NCBI RefSeq assembly: GCF_004362515.1
Contig: NZ_SNXU01000001.1
Coordinates: forward strand, 496,001 to 560,000
Reading direction: 5' to 3'
Source: Actinokineospora alba
Lineage (GTDB): Bacteria; Actinomycetota; Actinomycetes; Mycobacteriales; Pseudonocardiaceae
DNA length: 64,000 bases
The notes under the pieces were generated by a model that saw only the letters and a program-made list of their open reading frames with translations, was not told the DNA's origin and did not search any database. A program made the position numbers and the translations under genes. Positions within the stretch are counted from its first letter, which is position 1. Every line of letters starts with the position of its first letter. Shown here in pieces: positions 8,445 through 20,186 of this stretch.

Positions 8445-8728
8445 GTGCCACCTCTCCTTGACCCCGTGGCCGAGTCCCTCACCTGGATCCGCCACTGGCC
8501 CGACCGGTGGCGGCAGGAGACCGGAGCGGGCTGGGCGTGCTCACCACCTGGGTCTTCGACGAGGCGGGGTTCCACCGCGTGGAGGTGCACCATTCCGCTG
8601 CCAACCCGCCGTCATGCCGGGTGGCGGAGCGCGCGGGGTTTCCGCTGGAGGGCGTCATGCGCAGGCAGGCTCTGCACACCGACGGCCGGCATGACATGCA
8701 CCTGCACGCCCGCGTCAAGGACGACTGA
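8445..8728 (+). pseudogene. GNAT N-acetyltransferase remnant (internally deleted)
   Basis: Two pieces of a RimJ-like GNAT protein are visible in different frames. The first (frame of 8445) ends in a segment like ESLTWIRHWPDRWRQETG, a mid-N-terminal GNAT stretch. Without the acetyl-CoA-binding strand, the reading then resumes in the frame of 8507 with GVLTTWVFDEAGFHRVEV and the C-terminal signature NPPSCRVAERAGF. The central R-x-x-G-x-G/A pantetheine-binding motif is absent and the halves are out of frame. A deletion of about 40-60 codons near 8510-8520 is the simplest explanation. The 73-codon downstream piece could be translated alone but would not be an active enzyme. Confidence 0.75.
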
Positions 8729-8745
8729 GGCCCGGATCGAGTTGA

Positions 8746-9105
8746 ATGGACCGCATGAGCGATGCCGTGTACTCGATGAGCCGGGTGGCCACCGGACCGA
8801 CGCTGTACGTCGCGGGCCAGGTGCCGTCCACCGCGGATGGTTCGGTACCCGAGTCGGCGGCGGAGCAGACCGGGGTGGTGCTGGGCAAGATCCACGCCAT
8901 CCTCGCCGAGCACGGGGTGGAGTGGGGTGCGGTCGTCAAGCTCACGTACTTCCTGCGCGACCTTGGCGATCTCGCCGCGGTTCGTGAGGTTCTCCGCGAG
9001 GTCATCCCGCATCCGCGGCCCGCGGCGACGCTCGTCGAGGTCAGCGGGCTGATCGACCCCCGGTACCGGGTCGAGATCGACGCGGTGGCCGATCTCGGGG
9101 CCTGA
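8746..9105 (+). CDS. RidA/YjgF-family protein
   Basis: The 119-residue product matches the RidA fold: LYVAGQVPSTADG near the N terminus, a central EQTGVVLGKIHAIL helix, KLTYFLRD and a C-terminal VSGLIDPRYRVEIDAVA strand. RidA enzymes hydrolyse reactive enamine/imine intermediates from PLP enzymes. The usual substrate-binding Arg lies in the HPRPAATLVEV context. The start is uncertain between ATG 8746 and ATG 8755; neither has a strong ribosome-binding site. It is convergent with the glycyl-tRNA synthetase gene. The subgroup is not assigned, so a specific substrate cannot be inferred. Confidence 0.85.
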   Translation: MDRMSDAVYSMSRVATGPTLYVAGQVPSTADGSVPESAAEQTGVVLGKIHAILAEHGVEWGAVVKLTYFLRDLGDLAAVREVLREVIPHPRPAATLVEVSGLIDPRYRVEIDAVADLGA

Positions 9106-9127
9106 TCAGCCTCGTGCCCCCTTGGGG

Positions 9128-12118
<2,991 letters not shown>

Positions 12119-12169
12119 AGTGGGTACCTCATCTACAAGCCTGGCGGGGATGCGGGCAGTCTAGTTGGT

Positions 12170-12922
12170 ATGCCGTTACCGACTGACGACCTGTGGGTCC
12201 GCGGATTCCATCCGGCCCCCGCCGCGGCCCACCGACTGGTCTGCCTGCCGCACGCGGGTGGCGCCGCGAGCTACTACTTTCCGCTGTCCAAAGCCCTCTC
12301 ACCGGACGTCGACGTGCTGGCGGTGCAGTACCCGGGACGGCAGGACCGAGCCGCGGAACCCCTGGTCGACTCGGTGCACGAGCTGGCCGACCGGCTGGCC
12401 GACGTGATCGCGCCCCGGGTGGACCGGCCGCTGTCGCTGTTCGGGCACAGCATGGGGGCGGCGGTGGCGTTCGAGCTGGCGTCGCGGCTTCAGGAACGGG
12501 GAATCACCGCTCACCGGTTGTTCGCCTCCGGCAGGCGCGCTCCCTCTCTGGTGCGTGAGGGCGAGCGGGTTCATGAGGCCGATGACGCGGGGGTGATCTC
12601 GGCGATGAAGCGGCTCGGTGGGGTCGATACCGCGTTGTTTGACGTGCCTGAGCTGGTGGAGTTGATTCTGCCTTCGGTTCGGAATGACTTTCGGGCGGTG
12701 GAGACTTATCGGGCGCGTTCTGGCCCGCCGCTCGATACGCCGATTGTGGCTTTGACTGGGGATGATGATCCGACTACGTCGGTTGAGGAGGCTCGGGGGT
12801 GGGCTTCTCATACGAGTGTTGGGTTTTCTTTGGAGGTTTATTCTGGGGGGCATTTCTTTCTCAATGAGCATATGGGGGCTGTTGTGGGGCGGATTCGGGT
12901 TGAGCTGGGGGTTTCTCCCTAG
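12170..12922 (+). CDS. Type II thioesterase (alpha/beta hydrolase)
   Basis: The 250-residue enzyme has the TEII pattern. The N-terminal LVCLPHAGGAASYYF block is followed by the nucleophile motif GHSMG (Ser of LFGHSMGAAVAFELA), an Asp in the TGDDDPTT region and a His in GGHFFL near the C terminus. Type II thioesterases remove aberrant acyl groups from carrier proteins of polyketide or nonribosomal peptide assembly lines. No assembly line lies in the window, so its partner is elsewhere or it acts generally. The ATG at 12170 is in the short gap divergent from glyQS, so the leader is very short. From about 12590 to the stop, third positions shift from C/G to G/T, unlike the 5' half. Confidence 0.88.
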   Translation: MPLPTDDLWVRGFHPAPAAAHRLVCLPHAGGAASYYFPLSKALSPDVDVLAVQYPGRQDRAAEPLVDSVHELADRLADVIAPRVDRPLSLFGHSMGAAVAFELASRLQERGITAHRLFASGRRAPSLVREGERVHEADDAGVISAMKRLGGVDTALFDVPELVELILPSVRNDFRAVETYRARSGPPLDTPIVALTGDDDPTTSVEEARGWASHTSVGFSLEVYSGGHFFLNEHMGAVVGRIRVELGVSP

Positions 12923-12960
12923 CCTGGTCCTGGGCTCGCCGGCCGACTTCTGACTGGGGG

Positions 12961-13099
12961 CCTGTTTGGGTGGTTCGCCTTGATTTGGGGACCCCGGAAA
13001 TGGGCCTGCGCGGGTAAAGCGGGCAGGATAGGGAAACTGCCCCGCGCGCGAAAGTTTAGGCCCATTTCACCCCAAATCAAGGCGAACCACCCAAACAGG
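12961..13099. repeat. 139-bp palindromic element with perfect 30-bp arms
   Basis: Bases 12961-12990 are the exact reverse complement of 13070-13099 (30 of 30). Inside, GAAATGGGCCT at 12997-13007 pairs with AGGCCCATTTC at 13058-13068, and the GC-rich centre adds further pairing. The element lies in the convergent gap between the thioesterase and LuxR-type genes. It could act as a two-way terminator, but the length and precision are more like a MITE or an extragenic palindrome. No open frame fits it. Confidence 0.92.
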
Positions 13100-13189
13100 C
13101 CGTTTTGTTCAGCCTGTTGCGTTTTGGGATTATTGGCGGGCCGAGTAGGAGCTGAACCCGCCCTGTCGGGCGGGGGTTTGCGAGACCTT

Positions 13190-15982
13190 CTATCGGTCGT
13201 CCTGGGTTTGCAGTTGCCGTGGCAGGCCTGTCGGAAGGTCTGTTCTGCGGGTGACCTTCAGCTTCTTGTAGACCCTGGTCAGGTGCTGTTCCACGGTGCT
13301 CACCGTGATGTACAGCTTTCCGCCGATCTCCCGGTTGGTGTGGCCCAACGCGGCCAGTACCGCCACCCGACGCTCGGCTTCGCTCAGGACGTCGAGGCTG
13401 GGGCGGTCCGGTTCCGGCATTCGGTGCTCGTCGTTCGCGCGGCCCGGTAGGAGAGTGCGGCTCAACGGTTCTGCCTGGCAGCGCTTGGCCATCTGTAAGG
13501 CGCGGCGGGCCACTGCCCTGGCTTTCTCGGCCGCTCCGACCTCACTGTGGGCGTGGCTCAGGTCGGTGAGGGCCCGGGCCAGCTCGAAGCGGTCGCCGCT
13601 GAGGTGGAGGGAGTCCACGGCTTCGGCCAGGACCGACACGCGGTGGGTGGGGTCGACCGTGGCGGCCAGCACCCGCAGGGCGATGCCCCTGGTGCGGGGG
13701 CCACGGCAGCCCGGGAGCGCGAGGTGTTCGGACATGAGGCCGCGTGCCGCCTCCCGGTTGCCGAGGGCGACCAGAGCCTGGGCCGCGCCTGCGCGCCACG
13801 GGACGAGGGTGGGGAGGTCGATCGACCAGGCCCGCAGCAGCTCACCGGCGCGCTGGAACTCGCCGAGGGCGGCGTGGGGGCGGTCGGTGGCCAGATAGTG
13901 CAGTCCCCGGGCGTAGAGGTATTGGACGCCGAACTGGGTTTCGAAGACCGGTTCCGGCACCGGCTGCCGCAGCAGGTCGGCGGCTTGCTGGTGGTCGCCC
14001 ATGGCGGTGGCGGCGCTGACCCGGGTCGCCAGGAGCGAGCCGATGGCGACGCCCCAGCTCTGGGCCGACAGACCCTCGGTGGCGATCCGGCCGTACCTCG
14101 CGGCGGCGGGGAGGTCACCTTGACGCAGCGCGATCTCGCCGCGCACGCCGTTGAGCACGGCCTGCCAGGTGACCGACCTGCGCTTGGTCGCCTCCGTCAG
14201 CAGGGACGCGCACCAGGTGGCGGCGCGGTCGACGCGGTCGGCGTGGATCAGGGCGGCCAGGGCCGACACCTGGGCGCCGAAGGCCTGCTCGCCGAGCCGG
14301 CAGCTGCGCAGGATGTGCTCCGCGTCGGTCGCGGTGCGCGCGTCGGACTCCCCCGCCCTGATCCGGTCGAGCAGGGCGCCCGCGCGGCTCCACGGGTCGT
14401 TGCGGCCGGACGGCTTGGGGAGCACCTTGATCCGGGCGCTCGCCACCGGGTTGACGAACGACAGCCAGCCGACGACGAGGCCGATGTGGCCGGACTTGGG
14501 CTTCTCACCCGCCGCCACCGACGCGGCCAGGCCCGCGAGTGTGCCCGCCAGATCCTCGGTGTGGCCGGACCAGAACAGGTGCTTGGCCAAATGCACGGCG
14601 TTGTGGTCGGCCAGGGTGCCCCGGGCCCGGGCGTCGAGCAGCGGGGTGAGGTGGCGCAGCGCGGCGGTCGGGTTGGACCGCCACTCGACGCGCAGCAGCT
14701 GGGTGACGATGTCGGCATGCTCGGTCTCGTCGGCGCAGCAGCGGGCGGCGAGGTCGAGCCGGGCGACGGCCAGGTCGAGCCGGTCGGCGGCGAGGGCCTC
14801 GCGGGCCGCGTGCCGCAGGACGCTGACGGCCCAGGTCCCGTCGGGTTGGTCGGCGGCGACGAGGTGGTCGGCCACCTGGGTCTCCGAAGCGCCCTCGCGG
14901 TGCAGCAGTCGGGCCACCCGCAGGTGCCGAGCGGCGCGGTCGGCGGGGGCCAGCCCACGCAAGACCGCGGCGCGGGCCACCGGGTGGCGGAACCGGCCGC
15001 CGTCGAGCAGCCCGGCGGTCTCGAGCACCTCGAGTACCTGGGCGGCGGCGTCCGCGCCCATGTCCAGCAGCTTGCCGACCATGGCGGGCGTGCCCGCGTC
15101 GCCGAGCAGCGCCAGCCCGCGCGCGACTTCGAGCATCGCCGGTTCCCAGCGGTGCAGGCAGGCGATGACGGCCTGGTCGTAGGCCTGGCCGACGGCCATC
15201 TCCTTCTCCCGGCCCGCCCCGGACCGCACCTCGGCGCGGTAGTCCTCGATCAGGGCGTGCGCGAGCAGCGGGTTGCCGCCGCTCAGCGCGTGGTGCACGG
15301 GGGCCAGCGCCCGGGCGGTGACCGGGTCGAGCTCGGCGCGGATCAGTTCCTCGACACCGCGCTTCGACAGCGCCGCGAGCCGCAGGTGCGTGGTGTTGGG
15401 CTGGCGGGTCACCTCGGCGCGGAACACCGCGCGGGCGGGCCGGGGCAGCGCCCACTCGGTCAGGACGATCATGACTCGGGCGAAGCGCATCCGGCGCAGC
15501 ACATAAAGCAGGGCCTGCAGGGACGGCGCGTCGGCGAACTGGACGTCGTCGACGGCGACGACGACGGGCTGCCGCCTGCCCGCCTCCGTCAACGCCGCGC
15601 AAAGGCCCTCCAGGACCACCGCGCGTGACCGGCCGACCGACACCTGGTCGGGCCGCACCGCGGAAGGATCAGCCATGGCCGCCGCGAGGTCGTCGCCCGC
15701 GAGCAGGCAGGCGATCGTCTCGGCCACGGCCTCGGGTAAAGCGGGGCCGCTGAACAACTGCTTCAGGACGCCGAACGGCAGGCTGTGCTCGGCTCGGGAA
15801 GCGGTGGCGGTCAGCACGGTCGCGCCCTTGCCCCTGGCGTGTTCGGCGAAGGTGTGCAGAAGTTCGGTCTTGCCGCTGGCGACTCCGCCGCTGACCAGCG
15901 CGACCTGCCCCCGATCGCGTGCGCACTCGGCGAACAGCCGATTCAGCGTTTTCAGTTCCTCATTGCGTTCGACCAGCGCCAT
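13190..15982 (-). CDS. Large AAA/LuxR-family transcriptional regulator
   Basis: The 930-residue product follows the LAL (large ATP-binding LuxR) plan. A Walker A-type loop SGGVASGKTE (residues 31-40) is followed by a Walker B-like VVAVDDVQF. A long helical TPR-like middle comes next, and the C-terminal LuxR helix-turn-helix reads LGHTNREIGGKLYITVSTVEQH. Such proteins are ATP-dependent activators, often of secondary metabolism. The start is set at 15982 (MALVERNEEL) because GGGGAGGG lies 7 bases before it and domain homology begins there; an in-frame codon at 16045 is possible. It faces the thioesterase across a palindrome and is divergent from the CHAT gene 578 bases away. Confidence 0.9.
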   Translation of the reverse strand: MALVERNEELKTLNRLFAECARDRGQVALVSGGVASGKTELLHTFAEHARGKGATVLTATASRAEHSLPFGVLKQLFSGPALPEAVAETIACLLAGDDLAAAMADPSAVRPDQVSVGRSRAVVLEGLCAALTEAGRRQPVVVAVDDVQFADAPSLQALLYVLRRMRFARVMIVLTEWALPRPARAVFRAEVTRQPNTTHLRLAALSKRGVEELIRAELDPVTARALAPVHHALSGGNPLLAHALIEDYRAEVRSGAGREKEMAVGQAYDQAVIACLHRWEPAMLEVARGLALLGDAGTPAMVGKLLDMGADAAAQVLEVLETAGLLDGGRFRHPVARAAVLRGLAPADRAARHLRVARLLHREGASETQVADHLVAADQPDGTWAVSVLRHAAREALAADRLDLAVARLDLAARCCADETEHADIVTQLLRVEWRSNPTAALRHLTPLLDARARGTLADHNAVHLAKHLFWSGHTEDLAGTLAGLAASVAAGEKPKSGHIGLVVGWLSFVNPVASARIKVLPKPSGRNDPWSRAGALLDRIRAGESDARTATDAEHILRSCRLGEQAFGAQVSALAALIHADRVDRAATWCASLLTEATKRRSVTWQAVLNGVRGEIALRQGDLPAAARYGRIATEGLSAQSWGVAIGSLLATRVSAATAMGDHQQAADLLRQPVPEPVFETQFGVQYLYARGLHYLATDRPHAALGEFQRAGELLRAWSIDLPTLVPWRAGAAQALVALGNREAARGLMSEHLALPGCRGPRTRGIALRVLAATVDPTHRVSVLAEAVDSLHLSGDRFELARALTDLSHAHSEVGAAEKARAVARRALQMAKRCQAEPLSRTLLPGRANDEHRMPEPDRPSLDVLSEAERRVAVLAALGHTNREIGGKLYITVSTVEQHLTRVYKKLKVTRRTDLPTGLPRQLQTQDDR

Positions 15983-16560
15983 CCCGTCGCCCTCCCCTGC
16001 GAGGGACGCGGCCGGGCAGCCCGCGCAAGAGCCCAGTCGCGTCACTCATCGTGACCATATTTTGCCGTTGCCCCACGGTCGACCCTGAATCTAACGGCAT
16101 TTCCGCGCATTGTGGAAGGTTCGCCAAGTGAAGGCTGGAACAATGCGAGGTCCAGCGCCCGCGCCAGGGCCAGGGTGACCCATTCGGCCCATCACACTGG
16201 CCCCGAAGCGGGACAACACCAGTCAGGTTTGCGGGTCCGCAAGGGCTTTCGCCGACAGATCGACACCCGATGACGCGACCAGGGACCGGTTACTCCACAT
16301 GGGAACGACCGTTGGCCAGTTTCCAACAGCAAACCTCAAGAAGAGATCAAGTCCGGTGTGGACAGGGTTGCTGCATCCGGCTCAATGGGACACCGAGTGG
16401 CCTATCGCGCACCATGGTTGCGCCTTTTAGTGGCCGGACTTTGCTCACTGTGTGTAAGTGGTGCCGGATCGCGATTCGTCACTTTGGGGGGCACACCCGA
16501 GGGCCCACGAAGGTCACGCGACTGACTACGTTGACGACTAACGGTGTGGAAGGGTTCGTG
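15983..16560. other. Long divergent intergenic region, LuxR regulator / CHAT gene
   Basis: This 578-base gap holds no gene I can support. It is less GC-rich than its surroundings, with relatively AT-rich patches near 16050-16070 and 16270-16350. It presumably contains the promoters of both divergent genes. A GGAAGGG ribosome-binding site at 16548-16554 sets the start of the CHAT gene. I could not identify a convincing repeat, operator or RNA in it. Confidence 0.5.
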
Positions 16561-18711
16561 ATGCGGCATTCGGAGCGGGAGCAGCTGATCAACGCGCTGG
16601 CCACGCCTGCACGGCACGCCGACGCGGCCGCGATGCTCCGCTCGCTGCCCAAACTCGGCTGGCTGTCCGCGCGGCGGGCCAAACGGCTGCGCCAAGCCGT
16701 CCTCGACGCACTGGCCCGCGACGTCCCGGCTTGGTCGATCGTGGCGATGCTCGGCGGCCACGACACGGAGGTGGTCGTGGCCGCGATGGCGCCGCTGGTC
16801 ACCGACGGCCCCGATCCGGGCATGGCCGCGCATCTGCTGCTCACGGCGCTGCGAACGCGACCATCCGACAGCGTCTCCACCCAGCCCCGGCCCGATGGCG
16901 GCCACTGGGGCCAGGTCGATCCGCCGGTCCGGAAGCGTCCCCGGATTCCGCCGCGGGAGCACATCCCGCCATTCGTGACCGAGCGGCCGAACCGAGACCT
17001 CACATCGGGCGACCCGCCATCCGGCGGGTGGGGAACGGGCGCGTGGCGGCCACCGTGGCTCGAGCAACCGTCTAAGCACGACCCCACGCGCCCGGTCACG
17101 CCCGCCAATCCCCCCGACGACGTCGAGCCCTTCGAGGACTTCTCCCCAGGCCCGCCGAGCGCACGCGAGGTGTGGCCGACTCTGGAGTGTCCGGCGTCGG
17201 TCGATATCGACGCGCAGTTCGATCTCACCGTCGGCATCGGCCCGAAACAGGACATGGCCCTGCTCGGCACCGGCCCGATCACGCTGCCGAACAACATGGT
17301 GCGGCTGGAGATCGTGCTGATGTACGACCCGACCGCGTTCGCCCCGGTCGGGTGGTCGAACCCGGTCGTCCTGACCGTCGACGCCGAGAACCCGTATCCG
17401 GTGGCGACCCTGCGGATGACCGCGCTGCGCGGGGAGAGCCTGCGCTCCCGCCGCGACATCGGCGCGTCGTTCTACGTCGACGGCGGGCTGCGCGGATACG
17501 CCTCCCGCGCCATCGAGGTCACGGGCACGCCGTCGGGCACCGTGCCGCTCTTCGGCGGCGCGATGCTCGACATCGGACCCCTGCTCAAGCACGAGGCGCC
17601 GGACCTGGTCGTCGTGGTGGAGCGCGGCGAGGACCTGCGCGGCCAGACCCTGCTGTGGAGCACCAGAAGCTCGGTTCCCGGCGTCGCCTCCGCGCCGGGT
17701 CCGTACCGCAGCGAGATCGGCGAGGACCCGGCGGCCTTCGCCCGCCGCGTGCGGCTCGACGTCGGCGCGTTCGGCGGCGACGCGCGCGGCAGCACCCTCA
17801 AGCTGATCGGCGTCGGCCGGACCATCGCCGACCACATCCCCGACGAGGTCTGCGCCGCGCTGACCGCGGTGAGCACGGCCCGCGCCCCGGCTCCCGCCAC
17901 CGTGCTGCTGCTCAGCTCCGAGCCGCACGTGCCCTGGGAACTGGCGGTTCTCGACCCGCCGCCCGCTGAGGGCAGCCCGTTCCTCGGCGCGCGCATGGCG
18001 ATCGGGCGCTGGGTGCTGGCCCGGAAACGGCCGCGGCCGACCCCGCCGACCGAGGTCCGCGCCGACCGGCACATCGTGGTCACCGCCCGGTACGAAGGCG
18101 TGCCCGGGTGGGCGCGGCTGCCGTTCGCCGAAGCCGAGGCCGAGCGGCTGCGTCTCACCTACCCGCCCGCCGTGGAGGTCCAGCCGCTGCACTCGGCGGT
18201 GCTCGACTGCCTGGAGGCGGGGCCGGACGGCGGTGTCCTGCATTTCGCGCTGCACGGCAAGTACGACCCCGAGAACGCCCAGGACGGCCTGGTCCTGCTG
18301 GCGCCGTCGGAGGCCAACCCGGACCGGCTGGTCCCCCGGTTCCTGCAGCCGGACCAGGTGTCCGCGATGGCGTTCAGCTCCGCGCCCTTCGTCTTCCTCA
18401 ACGCCTGCCAGGTCGGCGCCGCGGGCGAGGTGCTCGGCGACTATTCGGGGCTGGCGAAGGCTTTCCTCGCGGCCGGCGCGGCGGGCGTCGTCGCTCCACT
18501 GTGGAATGTCAACGACGAGGCGGCCAGCGCGCTCGCCGACGCCTTCTACCAGGACGCCTATGGGCCGCAGGCGTTGGCGCCCGCGGAGATCCTGCGCCGG
18601 GCCCGCGCCGAGGTCTCCCGTGACCACTACCCGACCTGGCCCGCGACCACGCTGGCCTACCAGTTCTTCGGACACCCGCGGCTGCGGCTGCGGCGCGATC
18701 AAGGGGCATGA
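16561..18711 (+). CDS. CHAT-domain caspase-like protease with N-terminal helical domain
   Basis: The 716-residue protein has a C-terminal CHAT domain, a caspase-clan cysteine protease. The catalytic His565-Gly lies in LHFALHGKYD and Cys616 in FLNACQVGAAGE, followed by the usual AKAFLAAGAAGVVAPLW and AYQFFGHPRLRL end. The first 80 residues form a small helical domain (EREQLINALA, then LPKLGWLSARRAKRL) that resembles an adaptor or effector-associated domain. A Pro-rich linker (about 105-205) and a beta-rich domain (about 205-330) come before the protease. The ATG at 16561 follows GGAAGGG. The gene is translationally tied to the hydrolase downstream. CHAT proteases with such partners are known in bacterial conflict systems. 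The trigger and substrate here are unknown. Confidence 0.88.
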   Translation: MRHSEREQLINALATPARHADAAAMLRSLPKLGWLSARRAKRLRQAVLDALARDVPAWSIVAMLGGHDTEVVVAAMAPLVTDGPDPGMAAHLLLTALRTRPSDSVSTQPRPDGGHWGQVDPPVRKRPRIPPREHIPPFVTERPNRDLTSGDPPSGGWGTGAWRPPWLEQPSKHDPTRPVTPANPPDDVEPFEDFSPGPPSAREVWPTLECPASVDIDAQFDLTVGIGPKQDMALLGTGPITLPNNMVRLEIVLMYDPTAFAPVGWSNPVVLTVDAENPYPVATLRMTALRGESLRSRRDIGASFYVDGGLRGYASRAIEVTGTPSGTVPLFGGAMLDIGPLLKHEAPDLVVVVERGEDLRGQTLLWSTRSSVPGVASAPGPYRSEIGEDPAAFARRVRLDVGAFGGDARGSTLKLIGVGRTIADHIPDEVCAALTAVSTARAPAPATVLLLSSEPHVPWELAVLDPPPAEGSPFLGARMAIGRWVLARKRPRPTPPTEVRADRHIVVTARYEGVPGWARLPFAEAEAERLRLTYPPAVEVQPLHSAVLDCLEAGPDGGVLHFALHGKYDPENAQDGLVLLAPSEANPDRLVPRFLQPDQVSAMAFSSAPFVFLNACQVGAAGEVLGDYSGLAKAFLAAGAAGVVAPLWNVNDEAASALADAFYQDAYGPQALAPAEILRRARAEVSRDHYPTWPATTLAYQFFGHPRLRLRRDQGA

Positions 18712-18713
18712 CC

Positions 18714-20186
18714 ATGGCTGAACCGCTGCGGCCGGACGGAACCGAGGTGCGGGTGGGCGACGTCGTCGTCGTCTCGCCAGGGCTCACGGGGCAGGTCGAG
18801 GTGCTGCTGCCGGGCACCGACGGCATGCGCGGCGCGGAGGACGCGCGGCTGGCGCTGCTGCGCGCGTTGGCGCGCTGCGACTTCACCGAGCAGCTCTCGG
18901 TGCGGGTGATCGACCCGGTGGAGGTCCCGGAACTCGCCTCCGGCGCGAGCCGGTCGACCAGCCTCGGCGAGCCCGCGATCAGCGTCGAGGTCCCCGGGCC
19001 CGGGTCCGGCCTCGGGCAGGTCGTGCTCGCCGCGGACGAGGAAGGCGCGCTGAGCTGGCACCTGCCCGACGACGTGCCGCCCGACGAGGTGCCCAGCCGC
19101 GGCGGCGACCGGCGCACGTACACCTTCCGCCGGGCCGTCGCACCGCCCGCGGAGCCCGGTGGCTCCCGCGGGCTGATCGGGGCGGTCGGGTCGAAGTTGT
19201 TGAAGGTCCTGGTGTTCCCGCTCATCGACCCGGTGCTGGGCAAGGTCGGCGATCACTTCGCCGGGCGGTGGGAGCAGAAGAACCGGAATGTGCGGCTGCG
19301 TGACTTCGTCGACCACCGGGTCGCGGAAGCGGGTCCGGTCGACTGGCAGGCCCTCGGCGCCGGTCCCGCGCTGCTGTTCGTGCACGGGACCGCCAGCCAG
19401 AGCCACACCGGATTCCACGGCGTGGCACCGGAGACGCTGGGCACGATCTCGGCCCGGTACGGCGGGCGGGTGTTCGCCTTCGACCACCACACGCTCTCGG
19501 TCGACCCGGTGGCGAACGCGCGCTGGCTGGTCGAGCAGATACCGGCGGGGGCCGGGCTGACCGTCGACATCGTGGCGCACTCCCGCGGTGGGCTGGTCGC
19601 GCGTGCGCTGTGCGAATTGGCCGACGAGGTCGGCCTGACCGCGGACCGGATGACCGTGCGCACGCTGGTCATGGTCGCCACGCCCAACGCGGGCACGCCG
19701 CTGTGCTCGCCGACGAACATCACTGCCTGGCTCGACCGGATGACCAACCTGCTGCAATGGGTGCCGGACAACGGTCTCACCGACGCTCTGGACATTGTCC
19801 TGACGGTCGCCAAGCAGGTCGCTGTCGGCGCGTTGCGTGGTCTGGACGGGCTGATGGCGATGGACCCGAAGGGGCAGTTCCTGGTGGAACGCCTCAACAA
19901 GCCCGCTGAGCACACGGTGACCTACCGGGCGGTGGCGTCGAACTACGACCCGGTCAAGGGCTCCGGGCTGCTGCGCAGCGCGCGCAACGCCTCGACCGAC
20001 GTGGTGTTCGGGCTGGTGCCCAACGACCTGGTGGTGCCCACCGAGGGCGTGTTCGCGGCCAACGGCGCGAGCGCGTTCCCAATCGCGGAGCCACAGGTGT
20101 TCGAGGCGGCCGACGGCATCGACCACAGCGGCTTCTGGCCGGACGCACGACTCGTCGCCGCACTCGACCGCTGGCTGGTGGGCTAA
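18714..20186 (+). CDS. Alpha/beta hydrolase coupled to the CHAT protease
   Basis: The 490-residue product has a novel N-terminal region of about 150 residues (beta-rich, then Pro/Arg-rich) and a short hydrophobic segment KLLKVLVFPLIDPVLG. A PGAP1/lipase-like alpha/beta hydrolase domain follows: LLFVHGTAS as oxyanion loop, the nucleophile motif AHSRGG with Ser290, an acid in the FGLVPNDLVV region, and His471 in GIDHSGF. ATG 18714 is preferred because AAGGGG lies 7 bases upstream; an ATG at 18708 overlaps the CHAT stop as ATGA. Lipase or esterase activity is expected from the fold. Cleavage or activation by the CHAT protein is an inference from the tight coupling. Confidence 0.85.
   Translation: MAEPLRPDGTEVRVGDVVVVSPGLTGQVEVLLPGTDGMRGAEDARLALLRALARCDFTEQLSVRVIDPVEVPELASGASRSTSLGEPAISVEVPGPGSGLGQVVLAADEEGALSWHLPDDVPPDEVPSRGGDRRTYTFRRAVAPPAEPGGSRGLIGAVGSKLLKVLVFPLIDPVLGKVGDHFAGRWEQKNRNVRLRDFVDHRVAEAGPVDWQALGAGPALLFVHGTASQSHTGFHGVAPETLGTISARYGGRVFAFDHHTLSVDPVANARWLVEQIPAGAGLTVDIVAHSRGGLVARALCELADEVGLTADRMTVRTLVMVATPNAGTPLCSPTNITAWLDRMTNLLQWVPDNGLTDALDIVLTVAKQVAVGALRGLDGLMAMDPKGQFLVERLNKPAEHTVTYRAVASNYDPVKGSGLLRSARNASTDVVFGLVPNDLVVPTEGVFAANGASAFPIAEPQVFEAADGIDHSGFWPDARLVAALDRWLVG

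Noticed and set aside
12119..12169. T-box leader for glyQS
   Set aside because: The 51-base divergent gap is too short and lacks the T-box core and stem I.
12170..15982. NRPS/PKS locus marked by TEII and LAL regulator
   Set aside because: No carrier, condensation or ketosynthase domain lies in the window.
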